From Sipunculus nudus (Eukaryota; Annelida; Sipuncula; Golfingiida; Sipunculidae), in NCBI GenBank assembly GCA_026874595.1, contig CM049314.1, positions 13,818,729-13,882,728 of the forward strand: a stretch of DNA of 64,000 nucleotides, read 5' to 3'. Shown piece after piece: positions 46,250 through 58,429 of the stretch. How positions within the stretch are numbered: position 1 is the stretch's first letter; every line of letters begins with the position of its first letter. The notes under the pieces were generated by a model. It was not told the DNA's origin. It searched no databases and saw nothing but the letters and a program-made list of their open reading frames with translations. The translations under genes were made by a program, and so were the position numbers.

Positions 46250-47500
46250 CTGAAGTAAATATTGCTTTAGTGTCCGTTTTAAAGGCCGTGTTCACACTTT
46301 GGAAGGTTGTTCCACATACTCGCACCCGTGAATCTGTATTCAGAGCCAGTCTTTCCTGTGGAATAGATCTCAAGGAATACCGAGGGTCTATGACTTAACT
46401 GGAAAATGACTAAGCAAATACACAGTAGTATAAGCGAGTTAAACATACAGTACGTGTGTGATATCGGACTGTATTCTCATAACTGGTTTCAGTGAATTCA
46501 CAAAACATGGCTTTACCACTGGTCTCTAAAGGAAGACCGACAACAAACCGCGCAACGAATTTTGGATTCAAGAGAGGCTGTTTATATATGTAGGAGGCAT
46601 ATTACTGCCACCATATATGTTTATACATTATCAAATTGACGGTAATATGTTTGAATTGTAAAACTATACTTTACATCTGAAGTTAAATATTGTTGAGATC
46701 TCCACAAAAGGCCTAATAACGTATTCCATCGGTTTTTAAAATGCGTAATATGTGTACGCCAAGACAATGAGCTGCAAATATGTATTGGCCTACCTAAAAG
46801 TTTGATTTGATCCACATTTGGTATCATCATACCGTTTATACATACATTTAGTGTGCCTGTCTAAATCTACCTCTAACGCTTGGATGAACTTATTATCAAT
46901 GCCCGTGTTTTCTTGGTATTGATGACAAATCTGTTATTTGCACGCCTTGTGTTAACTTTAGATAAGTCCGAATTTAGAGCTCCCGCAATGTAAAATGCAT
47001 TTTTATTAAATACATATAATGTTGTGTCATCTGCATACATTTCCATCTGACAGTGAGTAAGATGAAGAGGCAAATCACTAATATACAGCAGAAACATGAG
47101 TGCATGGGCCGAGGATTGAGTCTTGTGGTACTCCAGACGCACAAGGAACGGGAGTTGATATTTTCCCAAGATAACTAACAGACTGGAAGCGATCCAATAT
47201 GTAAGAATCATATACCATTTCATAATGATATTCGAACAATCATACAATTGAATTTTTGAAATAAGATCGTGGGGAATTAAATCAAAAGCTTTAGAAAAGT
47301 CGTTTGCTCCGCAACCAACAAGAAAATCTTGGTCGATGGAATGAACCCAATCATTAACTATTTTCGTAAGGCAGGTTTGGCAAGAGTGCAGTGCTGTGAA
47401 GCCAGATTGACTCGAGGTTATTAGACCACGAGATGTCAGGTATTTATAGATTATAAACGTGCCTTTCCAGGATTTTTTTATAAACAGCTAAGAACTGATA
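46250..47500 (-). pseudogene. Degenerate non-LTR retrotransposon reverse transcriptase fragment
   Basis: Read on the minus strand from 47500: KILERHVYN, then IYKYLTSRGLITSSQSGF, TALHSCQTCLTKIV, then NDFSKAFDLIPHDLISKIQL and YADDTTLYVF. These are the reverse-transcriptase motifs of jockey/CR1-like LINEs (QSGF-HSC, DFSKAFD, YADD catalytic box). Further on, IKLLGRPIH, SLSWRTHI and, near 46300, YRFTGASMWNNLP match the C-terminal end of such proteins. At least two frame changes and several stops show it is dead. 5' truncated. Confidence 0.85.
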
Positions 47501-47807
47501 TCCTATAGAATGAATCCAATCATTAACTATTTTCAAGCTACATATAGACATGGCCTATCTGAGTTATCCCTATTATTGCTCACTTGCATGCGGGTAATCG
47601 GGGAGTGAGGGTTTAACCCTGGGCAATGGAGGTCAGAGGCGAGTAAGGGGGGTTCAAGGGCCGAGGTTTCTCTTGCAATCGTTCGGTGATTGCATACATC
47701 GTGTTACTAGATTTGCTTGAAGGTAAATATGAACAGCCAGTTCTGTAAGGATTTCATCAATTTAAATTTATTATCCTCGGTATATAAAAAGCGTCATTTT
47801 GAGATGC

Positions 47808-47810
<3 letters not shown>

Positions 47811-47869
<59 letters not shown>
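47811..47869. repeat. (TA)n microsatellite
   Basis: About 59 bp of alternating TA; the Ile-Tyr open frame here is an artefact. Confidence 0.92.
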
Positions 47870-47874
<5 letters not shown>

Positions 47875-47879
47875 CATAG

Positions 47880-50800
47880 ATATGTATGTATTTGTGAAAA
47901 TTTTAGTAATTCTAAGATTTGCCATTCACCTGTTCTTCGTGTTACAAGGTAACAGGCAACATCAGAGGTCTTTATAAATAAGCCGTCACATACCGGGTTC
48001 GTAACCTTGAACCCGTGTTTGTGGAGCAGAGAGGACGGGGAGGCAAATGTAACAGCCATCTCAGTATACGGCAGGTGTTACATGTAATGTTCACTTGTAG
48101 CCTTGACTATAAACTCTGATCAGTTTATCTCAGTCAAAGACAAGCTTCACTGGAGATAACAGAATTGAATGTTAACCCATAACGAAGAAAACGAATAATC
48201 CTGTTTCAGAGAATGTAATCTAGACGTTGACGTCGGTTAACGTATGCCATTTCCATCACCGACATACATACATTGTAATGTTAGTACATGCATATGGTTA
48301 TAAAATCATAACTACGAAACTGGATTTGTATTGATATCCAGTACTTTTGCAGAAATTGCCGTGCCTATTTTGATAGATCATTCACTCGAAAAATATGAAC
48401 ACATTAAAGTAGCCTTATCAAAACTTTGATAAATAATATAAAATTCAATTTCAGCTCAGATCCAGGCACAAAAATAAACATTTTGATGGATATATCAAAA
48501 AGAGTCGGTAAGAATTCATTGTAACATACATGTATATTGAGTGTTCGCATGGCATAAGCTTAAAATATTTTTACAATTTGCAATTTAGATGTACTCGTTT
48601 TTATTTACTACTCAAAAGTATGTTGATACGGTGTGGCTTCCTATATCTTCCTGGGCGATATACATTGTACATACAGAAAGTCATGTTTTTTTCGCTGAAC
48701 ATGAAAAAATTAAATGCGAAGGATACCCATGGTATATATATATATATATAATGCATAAAATGTCATCTTCAAAAGCAATGGAAGCTGCAGGAGTGAGCTA
48801 AAATGAGAATTAATAACCAAGGGTGCCGAATTCTTCTATCAAAAATCACGCAACTCCTTTACCGTTTCTTCCCACACAGATGCAGCACTGCAGGGCCAGC
48901 CAACTCACCCGAAGCACATAAAACTACTGACAATATATGTCCTGGGAGGGTTTTAATGCTCTTCCAATCGTCTAGGGGCAAGTTCTACGTTTCCATAATA
49001 CTGATCCCCAGGCAGATGAACTCTTTTAGGCAGAGTGTATGTTACAGAAGAGTATCCTCATATAAATTAATTATAATTCCAGGCTTTATGTAAGACAATT
49101 TTAAAATTACGGGTATTTTTTATCGAAATTAAATGCGTATGTTTAAAGATGTGTTATATAAATCAATTAGAGATGCGTTATCCTTATATTTGATTGAGGT
49201 AAAAGTTATCGCTGTTTATTATTATCATTAATACTATTATTATTTACCAAACATTAATACGTTTAACCTTGACATTTGGGACATGAACTCACAGCCTGAC
49301 ATTGACCTTCAGGTACATTTGTCCAGATATTATTACACATCTCTGATACCGCGTTGCGTCAGTTAGAGAAAAAGGGGTACGCACGCGCTGAATGGCTATA
49401 TAGACATCAAAGAAACCCCGACAGATTAATCTACCTGGAGATGTTATAAACTAGTCTCTATATCTGTAAACACCAATTCTACGGAACTACATATAGGTAA
49501 ACCTACATTTGAAGTGTTATTACAGATCATTTTCACGGTCTCTAATATACACAATACACTTTTTTCTCATGCAGCTGATCGAGTACACGCACACACACAC
49601 ACATATGCAGAGTGTCCTCCTGTGGATTATTCCTGTACCTGACTACCACAAAAGCGTAATGCGAATACCAACTACATGTAATTCAATTTGTTTTCAATTA
49701 GAATAGGGCGGTTGAATATATTTCCTGGTTAGACATGTAAGACTAAGAGTGCAAACTGTAATGGCTGTTTTATGTTAAACCAAAAAAATCATAGTTTATG
49801 TATTTTGGTTTGTCATCAAGAGGCATTTATCCGTGGACATAAACTCGCCAAGGATTAATTTTAAACTTCTCTTAATATATATGCTCTTAAGGTGGTATAC
49901 AGGGTAAAATGCTATACACCTAATATGTTTTAGTTAGCTGCATGCATGAATAAAAGCAAATGCGAGCACACACACACAGGCGGTATACTATTGAAATTCT
50001 ATTGATATGCTTTTTTTAATGCAAATTAACATTTTTTAAGTTTTGAATTCATTACTGTATATTTAAATCATCACCCTAACATAAATTGCAAATATTTTGT
50101 CAATAAATATTTTGTTTCTCTCTTTCAAATTTAAAGAGCTCGAAGCATGAAATGGACGAATCCACGATTTTCGACCACTGGAAGTGCTGCATGATGCTCC
50201 GGTGCAGATTATCATTTTATTGTCATATCTCTAGTGAGTGTGTATTTGGCAAAATGTATTCAATTAAGGTAGGGAGTGGAACATATAACGCAAGGTTGAG
50301 GAGTCGGATTTCTGAACTGAATGTAACCGATTTTTCCCCAGCTGGAGCCTAAGAGGAAAATGCTCATATCTCATCAGAACCACAAACTAGGTTTCCTTTA
50401 CGTGATTTTTCTCTGGATTGTTCCTGCATGATCCCCTGCATGATAAAAACAACGAACGTAAAATTGTTTAATGTAGCATATGATCCTCGTAATAATATTT
50501 GATTGACTTGGGCCTCAATTGATGGACAGCGCCACATATAGGACATGTCTCCATCATTTGAATGAAAATATGATGTCTAGAAAAGACCAGCTGAAATCCT
50601 AGGTCAATAGGCCTACAGAGTGTCACGAACATATGTCCTGTTTAAATATAGGTCTATAATTTTTCAACTGGTTCAACTGAGCGCCTGGCCTTGACGCGCA
50701 GTCATACTCGAAGCGGCACACGAAGCATGTAATCCTTTGAAATATTATACTTTATGATCTCTGTATGATGATCCCAAGGTTAATTACCGCCAGAGGCTGT

Positions 50801-52780
50801 ACCTGTTACTGACTGATATCCCTTAAACCCCTGGACGTAGTGATGGCAATATAACGCCCGTTCAAACACGTCGATGAGGGTAACGTTACGAACTGCACTC
50901 TACGTAAACACGATGTTATTTATTTAGAAGCCCATCACCCAATAGCTGGCCACTCACATGTCTATTACTGACGAAGTCGTTTTATTTATAGCCCATTATT
51001 ACTTAATCATTGTTTTCATCGGCCAATGCTCATGATGAGCCACTAGTCTAAAGAGATAATAATTGATAATACAAATATGTTATTCACATAAGCAGTTTGT
51101 TGTTATAATTCTGAATAAACTTAATAAGTAAAAAAAAGGGATTAGTACCAAGCATGGTTATAGCCAGGCGGGCGGACTGGTGTAATATTGTATTCCAGTA
51201 TGATATTTGAATGCAAAATGCATCATTCCAACGAAAAACTGGGTTTAGATGAAAATCCAGCCGGAGTCATGCTGAGCATGTAGCCGACTCCTGAAATACA
51301 GTTTATTGTTTATTCAAATATTTATTATCTGGAAAAGTTATCGTTAGTTTCAACCGTCTCCGAGATGGTACCCGAGACTAGGGGGTGCTTTATGTTTTGT
51401 TTTTAAACAAAATGACGAGTCTCTGTACATTCATGCAGAAAACGACACGCCCTAACGGACAGATTCATTGTTATAATAATATAGACTGGTCCTTGGAGAC
51501 AATATGGGCCCTATATTCCTCGGTCGGCCGTACAATTATGGCGTAATCTGCGTTTCCAAGATTTGTTTACTCTAGTGACATTAGAGCAATTTTTTATGAA
51601 AAACTCCATCGTTATGAATTATCATGGCATGAAGATAAGTTAACTTTAGATGGAATGATCATTAGTTCTTGATTGTGAAGACTTTTTAGTTCAAAACTGT
51701 GAAAATACCAGTTCGACAGGCAAACGAATATGACTGAGTATGGTCCGAAATCGCATCTGCACAACTTAAAACTTCAACCGGTTGCATGCACTGCCACTCA
51801 AACCTCTCCTTTTATATCAATATTTGGATGGCAACATGCCACTTTACCGGTTCTGAAAAAGGGGCAAACTAGATTGGTCTGCTGTAAACATGGGGAGGAA
51901 ATCTTTCTGGTTAATATTGAATTCACCTCCCTTAATTGTATTGTCACTATATGACGGATACCTAATAAGACTGTCATTGTAACAAATCGCCATCCGTGTT
52001 AAACTTTATTTCAAACGTTATAGTTATGCGTTATAGCTATTGTATTAATTTCTTGTTTCTCTCAATATTTAAGCTTTGCGTTTCAATAAAAGCTAGGATA
52101 CATGTTTACATTACATGTACACGTTAGTAATATGTGTGCATGCATGCAAGTGCTCGAAGAAGTAAACAAAAACACGATATAATTGATAATATTCATGAGA
52201 CTACATTCTTCAGAGACTACATATACAACAGATGATATATTTGATACAATAACATAGTAGAGCCGTTTAGAATGAGGAGTATTGCATGAAATCAAACCTT
52301 TTAGACTGCTCTTCCGTGTCGTAGAGAGTACTACAACATAGAACATATTCCGTGAGCATTGTACAAGAGTCCAAAAAAAAACTGAAAAATTAATAAAGCT
52401 GGTCGCTGCATCCTGAAAAGCAGTATTCTATAATTAAAATATGATCCGTGACAAACCATTTAGTGAACGTTTGACTGTACTGTCGACTATATATGCTTGT
52501 AAGATTTATTTCTTTTTCAAAACACATTATTCTTACATTTATCCTTAAACAAGATATAGTATTTTTATATTCCAATAAAATCATTGGTTAAGAATAATAA
52601 GTTTCATTTCTTTTGGTAAAGATCTTACATGTACTTGCAAATGTATTTGGCCTTGTTTGTTTAGGCTTTTACTTTTCTTTTGAAAGAGGTATGTATAATG
52701 CAACAAGTAAATTAAAATTGACCTTATTCTGAGCAAAAGGAATGGAAACCATTTAAGTCTAAAGGCGATGTGTTTCTTAT
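47880..52780. other. Intergenic, no gene seen
   Basis: Mostly unique-looking AT-rich sequence with small microsatellites ((CA)n near 49590 and 49970). Open frames of 60-96 residues have no recognisable motif or exon structure. Confidence 0.4.
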
Positions 52781-52832
52781 TAATATATGAGGTAATTAAC
52801 AATTTCATGATTTGGTCAGTGAAACCAAATAC

Positions 52833-53409
52833 TTTAAAGGTACCCATTCACCTATCTTTTGAAAAATAATTTGTGATTTCTGTAAATAAATGAGGTAATT
52901 AACAATTTGAAGATATGGTCAGAGAAAACAAATACTTTAAAGGAGGCCATTCACCTATCTTTGACAAATAATTTATGTGATTTCTTGCTTCCTCTGCGTA
53001 TATTTTTATGATCTAAGGGTAATTTTGGTTGTGAAAAGTTCTTATAAGGCCTTCGTGAAGGATGTATGAATTTGTTTATCAACAATATGTATGTAAACAC
53101 AGCAATGTTTACAAACGGGAAAAACATGTGACCCAAGGTGGAAGGTTGCATGTATGTGGAGGAAGAAAGGTCACTTGTTGCAAAATGCCATATGCAATGC
53201 TCTGGCTTATCTGACTTACTGCCAGATGCCTTCTTTGAATTTGTTTTTTAATGTTTTAGCGGGCCCCAACATATTTTAAACATGCTTATATAAACAAAAA
53301 AAGCAGCCTGTGTGCGGTGGTATCAACGTTTTCTGGCTTAATTTTATAAAAGCTCCAAGGGATTACCTTAAGTTTATAAAGGTCAGATAGGTGATTGAAC
53401 CTCTTTAAA
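52833..53409. mobile_element. TIR element of ~577 bp with TTTAAAGG ends and internal duplication
   Basis: The left end TTTAAAGGTACCCATTCACC with TATCTT matches the inverse of the right end (GGTCAGATAGGTGATTGAAC then CTCTTTAAA). The left 100 bp is duplicated: TGAGGTAATTAACAATTT with ACTTTAAAGG(T/A)..CCATTCACC recurs with ~102-bp period (52787 and 52889). No coding. Confidence 0.55.
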
Positions 53410-53766
53410 TTTGAAACTAATATGTTGACAAAAAAAAACCCTAAGTGGTATATGGATGATCGCATCACTATAATATGACAAAGTTAACTTACTAGTATAC
53501 TAGTCATGGATAAAACGTCTATAAACCAAAAATTAATTGATACACTATGCAAATCCAATACCTATTTACAGTAAAAAGTGAAAAATTATATAAGAATGGT
53601 TAACTAAATAATTGTTATATTAACCCTAAGCTATAAAAAAAATAAGAAATGTTTTCCATAAAATAAAATTTAACGATACACTGGACTTGACAGAGTACCA
53701 AATTTGTTTCTGAGAAGTCAGAACCGTGTGAATGATAATACTAGAGTTCTGTATTTCTGTCCGCCC

Positions 53767-54331
53767 TCAGTTCAGCCTCGGTTTGAGCAAGCCTCGTTCC
53801 CGGGCAAATTTAATCAACTGCTTTCTGAAGCTTAAATTGGTAAGTATCAAGCTTCGCTTTTTTTGCACACGTCTCACGGTCTCGAAGAGGTCAAGGTCTT
53901 GGTCCACCATGATGTAAGCGATGCAAGTTGCGCCGCTTCTGTTAATGCCCATATGACAATGCACAAATGCTTTCCCGCCACATTCACGCGCGTGGTCAAT
54001 GAAGGCGCGTGCTTCATGGAAATGCTGTAAAATGTTGTATTTCAAATTGTCCTGTGCGTTAAACTGTGCGTAGATTTTCATGCCTTCCTCGTCCGAGTAA
54101 TCGTAACTGTTAAATGGCTTGTTCCCTGCGCAGTTTAAGATGTGTGTTATCCCTAGGCGTTTGAGGTGACCAATGTCCTTCAAGTCGCGTTTACTCCCGA
54201 TGTACAAGTGATCAAGCAACTTTGTAGGCACGCTAGGGGGCGCCATACCTCGGTAAGGACCTAAGATTTCTGACAGTTTTTGCAGGTGTATTTGCTCTTC
54301 TTCAGTATCTGTAGAACCCAGTGGGTACCGC
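53767..54331 (-). CDS. DUSP exon 2: catalytic domain, terminal exon
   Basis: Acceptor CATTTTTTGTTTCAG|GCGGTACC with a good pyrimidine tract; stop TGA at 53767-53769 after ..LLKPRLN. It encodes the whole catalytic domain including the HCxxGxxRS loop on a single exon. An open frame extending a few codons upstream into the intron (MIIFCF) is not used in the spliced model. Confidence 0.93.
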
Positions 54332-57300
54332 CTGAAACAAAAAATGATCATTAATATATATATATAGTATACAGATAAATAAGCTGAAAGAAAAAGACTT
54401 TTTTCACTGAAGAGAGGAAGTCCAATGAAGTTTTATCAGGTCTAGCTTTAGAGCAACTAAAATGGAGATTTTAAAAGACGTTTTGACAACCAATCAAAGT
54501 TTAAATATATTGAACAGGACAAAGGTCGATAAAACTGAAAGACTGAATGACCTAGATTGTGTATCTGTACAATAACATTTTTGTTGAGTTACAAGGAATT
54601 CACTTGGTACGCATGACGGATGACATTGATAAACCTGTTTCCGGAAAAATGAGACTGTAGTTTTCCTGTTCCTGCTTCAACAATGCTGATACACGGATGT
54701 CTATACAATAAACTTTAAGTAACACATATACAGTAGAACGCCTGTATTACGGTCACCATCGGGACTGGATGAAAGTGGCCGTAATACAGGAGTGGCCGTA
54801 ATACAGGACTTGACCAGGATAGGGGGGTTAAAATGTAACACGAAACTAAGTTCAAATCTTTATTACAATCAACAAAATAAACGTATTTACAGGGTATTAG
54901 TATAATTACTGTTATCAATAAAAAAAATAAAATATTTACAATCACGTCAACCCTATTTATAACAGTCACCAACAATATTTACGAATACAGTGTATGTCGT
55001 AAAATTACAAACATATTGTATATCCATGATATTTGTACAAATGTTGAGAAGCTCTTTGTATCCATAAAGCATACTAATAGCACGGAAGTATCAGCATAAA
55101 TATGTGAACATTCACAGAATACACTCTTTACATCTGGTTAAAGAAAGCAGTTATGGAAGACTGTTTGTTACACACTTTCGAGTTCACAATTTCATCTTGT
55201 TAGGCAGATTCGAAATTCTTGGTAGCCATAATGGTCAAAGTGATTGGGACAGAGTATGCGTAACATTTCTTACATGTAACATTGTTTATTTTGCATTCAT
55301 AATTATTCATGTATGAGTAAATTGTGCGATGTCTGCCGCACTGTTTTCGTTTGATGTACGTGTTCACGAGGACATTGAAGAAAGTTTAAAGATCAACAGT
55401 TTGCCTAAAATTTTTCTGATGACAATCATCGGGACCCGCTGGTTGTCGTTCGTTAATTAAATGACAAACACCCTGATTAAGATCCGGCTCGCTAGACTGA
55501 TTCCCAAACACACGCAGGTGGTAACACATGCCTTACTATTGTGCATACTAATGAGGCTGAGTGGGGTAGTACGACGCTGGCTACGTGTCAAACAATTCAG
55601 TCACGGTCGAGTGGTTACCTGCCCCTGACCGTAATTGAGGCGTTTCCCGGCCTGCGGGACCGAGAGACCTGGCCGTAATACGGAATATAGGAGTGACCGT
55701 AATTGACAACAAAATGATTATGAAATATACGGTCGAAAAATCGGGACCGGAAAATCTGACCGTTATAGACGTATTGACCGTTATTGAGGCGTGGCCGTTA
55801 GCAGGCGTTCTACTGTATACATATAAATAGGGGGGAAAAGCAAACTATGCATAAAAATCAATGAATATGTCTGCTACATTCGTGCAAAATGAAAATACCA
55901 AAGCATAACCGTTCAGTTACGTACTATTTTCTCCTGTGCTGCATGATGAATGAGCGCCTAAGGTGGGCATTGTATGAAGGATGCTCATCTTTTTTTTTTT
56001 ATTTTACTTTCTCCTCCTAAATGGATAGAGCTTAAACCCCGAAATTAATATAAAGGAATAACTGAGAAGGGGTTCATTTATACAGTGTCAAAAAATTTCC
56101 CCATATATAAAACAAATTGTTTGACATTTGTCTTGGCCACAGACATCTAATTGACGGAATTGAATGCCTATGCATGTTACTTGGTTTTTGATTAACTCAA
56201 GTGAAGTGTCTTATGATGCATTTCATCAGTCAGGCTGTACACAGGCTAACACAACCCGTTTTTATCATTGAGTAATCATCATGTGCGGCCCTAATTGAGA
56301 TAGTTAAATGTCAGCGAATAGGTCTTTGTAGCGTCATATCAACCCTCTGGCATTTAAGACCAGATTACTGGCGCGAGTGTCTTTACATCTATAAGTCGGA
56401 GAACGAATTATAAGGCCTTATGAAGATGTAAATATTTTCGATATTTCTGACAATGCTTCATGGCCTACAGGTACACTGTCAATCAACATAAACCAGACCA
56501 ATCGTTAGCATTATTTGTGTACTTTCTAATAATACCAAGCATGAGCGAGCGAGAAAAGTTCCATTTTAACCAAACACATTGATAAACTCATGTTTGATTA
56601 ATTTGTGACCGCATGAACACAAGCATGGCTCGCACGGGTTACAGGACGCAGGCAGCCTACAGGCGATACTGGAAATGACCCGTGTCCATGGAGATGGTGT
56701 TTTATTTTGGCTTGTGAACACACATGCATAATACCGGTAAACTCATCATTCTTAGCATAATATTAAATTATTGGCCGTTTACCACAATAAAATATGAATG
56801 CAACCTGATGCAAGACCACTGCGATATATTCCTCGATATTACTTGTATCACGACTCGACTAGGCTCACCAGCCCAATTATCCGATTGTCTACTGAGTCTT
56901 GTTGTCACGGCTAAGGTCTTTGGTGCTCGGATTCATTCTTTTGTCGCATAGATTTAATACCCCGTTTAAAATGTTAACATCATGCATCAAACGGATAAGA
57001 TCGTTGCCCTTAGTTGTATTTCTTGTAAGCTCTTTTCTCTCACGTATGCATTGTTTTATATATTGACTCTTATCTGTAAAATTCTGAAGCATATTTTGAT
57101 ATTTTTCAGCCGGGTTTGCCTTTGCATGTATCATGTGGTTGCAAATGTTTAATTTAATATTAATTAAATTTGTGGTCACGTATATTTTCACCGTATGATA
57201 CTTTAACATTACACAAGTGAACACAAGTGGCATTAGTGTTTCACTCTGATATCTTTGTACACTGATTAAACATAGGCAGGTATACACATTAGAAAGGTAC

Positions 57301-57583
57301 AGCAGCAATTGTTAACCTGTTCAGGTACTGGACAAGGAGCAGCAAAGGATCTCACATAAACCCAGCCACCTGGAGGATGTTACGACTGAGGGACTCTCTC
57401 CCCCACCTAGCCCCGCGGCCTGATCTAAAGAACCATAATGGTCTTTAGGTGGATCAACATTATTACAAGGAACGGACAAAGCCAACCGTACATCTGTTTG
57501 TACTTGCGCTTATTTGAGTTTCTCGTGGAACTTTACTCACTCATTTGCACACTTACATATATACGAGTTTCACAGAGTGATTG

Positions 57584-57622
<39 letters not shown>

Positions 57623-58278
57623 TCTCTCTGACAAGTTACAGTCTCTAACTCTGTTACAGTCATACAACTAATCCAGTACAATGTCTAAGCCACGTTTTTG
57701 CGCTTGGGTCCATGGAGCGGGAACATGATGAATAAGCCTGTTATTTACCAGGGGTATTCTAGAACCTGACAACTTCTCATTTTTTTTTATATAAAGTTTT
57801 TCCTTTTCTATAATATATATAAACAAAGGGTACAGATATTTTATTTTATTCATGTCTGTTTTATTAATTAATTATAGGTTAATACTACAAATACTGTCAA
57901 ACGGATTATCTTTTTTTTTCACACTCTGATATTCAAACATGGGCATAAAATTATACATAAATAAACCGCTCACCTTTGGGGTGTGTGATTGTTAAATTTC
58001 TGTATAACCGTCTGACTTGAAACATCGTTTGAAACATGATTCGGCAGATGATGTAAAACGTGATTTGAAATATCGTTTGCTACGTAATTCTGCACGTGAC
58101 GTGGGACGTGATTTGAAACATCGTTAGGTACGTGACTTGGTACGTGATGTGCTACCTGATTTGAAACATCGTTTGGTACGTGATTTGCCACGTGGTGTGA
58201 CACGTGATTTGAAACGTTTTGTACGTGACCTGGCACGTGACGTGAGACATAGTTTGATTGTTTTCGCCAAGGGAGCAT
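53767..58278 (-). CDS. Atypical dual-specificity phosphatase with His-Val-repeat N-terminus (two-exon gene span)
   Basis: Exon 1 58278-57974 and exon 2 54331-53767 join in phase (CAA AG|G CGG) across a GT-AG intron of 3.6 kb; 289 residues. Residues 1-101 are a repetitive region of HVPN/DVSN/HVxH units. The catalytic domain spans about 135-285: PTKLLDHLYIGSKRDL, LGITHILNCAG, the probable general-acid region FNAQDN (Asp ~196), and HCHMGINRSGA with nucleophile Cys 227 and Arg 233, then the typical IAYIM and RSLILTNLSFRKQLIKF. No MAPK-binding rhodanese domain, so it belongs with small atypical DUSPs, which dephosphorylate phospho-Tyr/Ser/Thr or other substrates; the actual substrate cannot be told. 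The first ATG is preceded by an in-frame TGA. The intron hosts a pogo-like element. Confidence 0.85.
54731..55815. mobile_element. Pogo/Tigger-like non-autonomous element, 1085 bp
   Basis: Perfect 14-bp terminal inverted repeats CAGTAGAACGCCTG / CAGGCGTTCTACTG, flanked by TA on both sides (54729-54730, 55816-55817). Subterminal regions carry many copies of GGCCGTAATACAGG / GACCGTAATTGAGGCG-type motifs in both orientations, likely transposase-binding repeats. No transposase frame inside. Located in the DUSP intron. Confidence 0.88.
55816..57580. other. DUSP intron remainder, no exon confirmed
   Basis: A minus-strand open frame at 57308-56889 ends in a Lys/Asn/Arg-rich stretch (NPAEKYQNMLQNF, KQCIRERKEL) that looks more protein-like than chance, but no acceptor/donor pair or family match supports it as an exon. 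Confidence 0.35.
57584..57629. repeat. (CT)n microsatellite
   Basis: About 46 bp of CT repeats with one interruption (CTATCT). Confidence 0.9.
57974..58278 (-). CDS. DUSP exon 1: His-Val repeat region
   Basis: Starts MLPWRKQSNYVSRHVPGHVQ and continues as imperfect NHV-xx-HVxN and NDVSNHV repeats to KFNNHTPQ. Donor CCCAAAG|GTGAGCGG is strong. An in-frame TGA lies 16 codons upstream of the ATG. The DNA is a degenerate short tandem repeat (ACGTGATTTGAAACATCGTT on the plus strand), but one frame stays open for 101 codons and keeps the phase required by exon 2. Confidence 0.68.
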
Positions 58279-58429
58279 TGTTGAAACGTGTTGTATCCTC
58301 CGTGTTTCCCTCTGATCCCTGTATCATATATTCATATAACTGGACTTTTAGACAGTTCACGCATCTCATATGAATATGATAAGCATATGTCACATGGACT
58401 TCAAAATATCTATAAAAAGTCACAAGTTT

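Noticed and set aside
56889-57308. 139-residue minus-strand frame in the DUSP intron, C-terminal part Lys/Asn/Arg-rich
   Set aside because: Not fully dismissed, but no acceptor/donor or family match; the DUSP exons join in phase across it.
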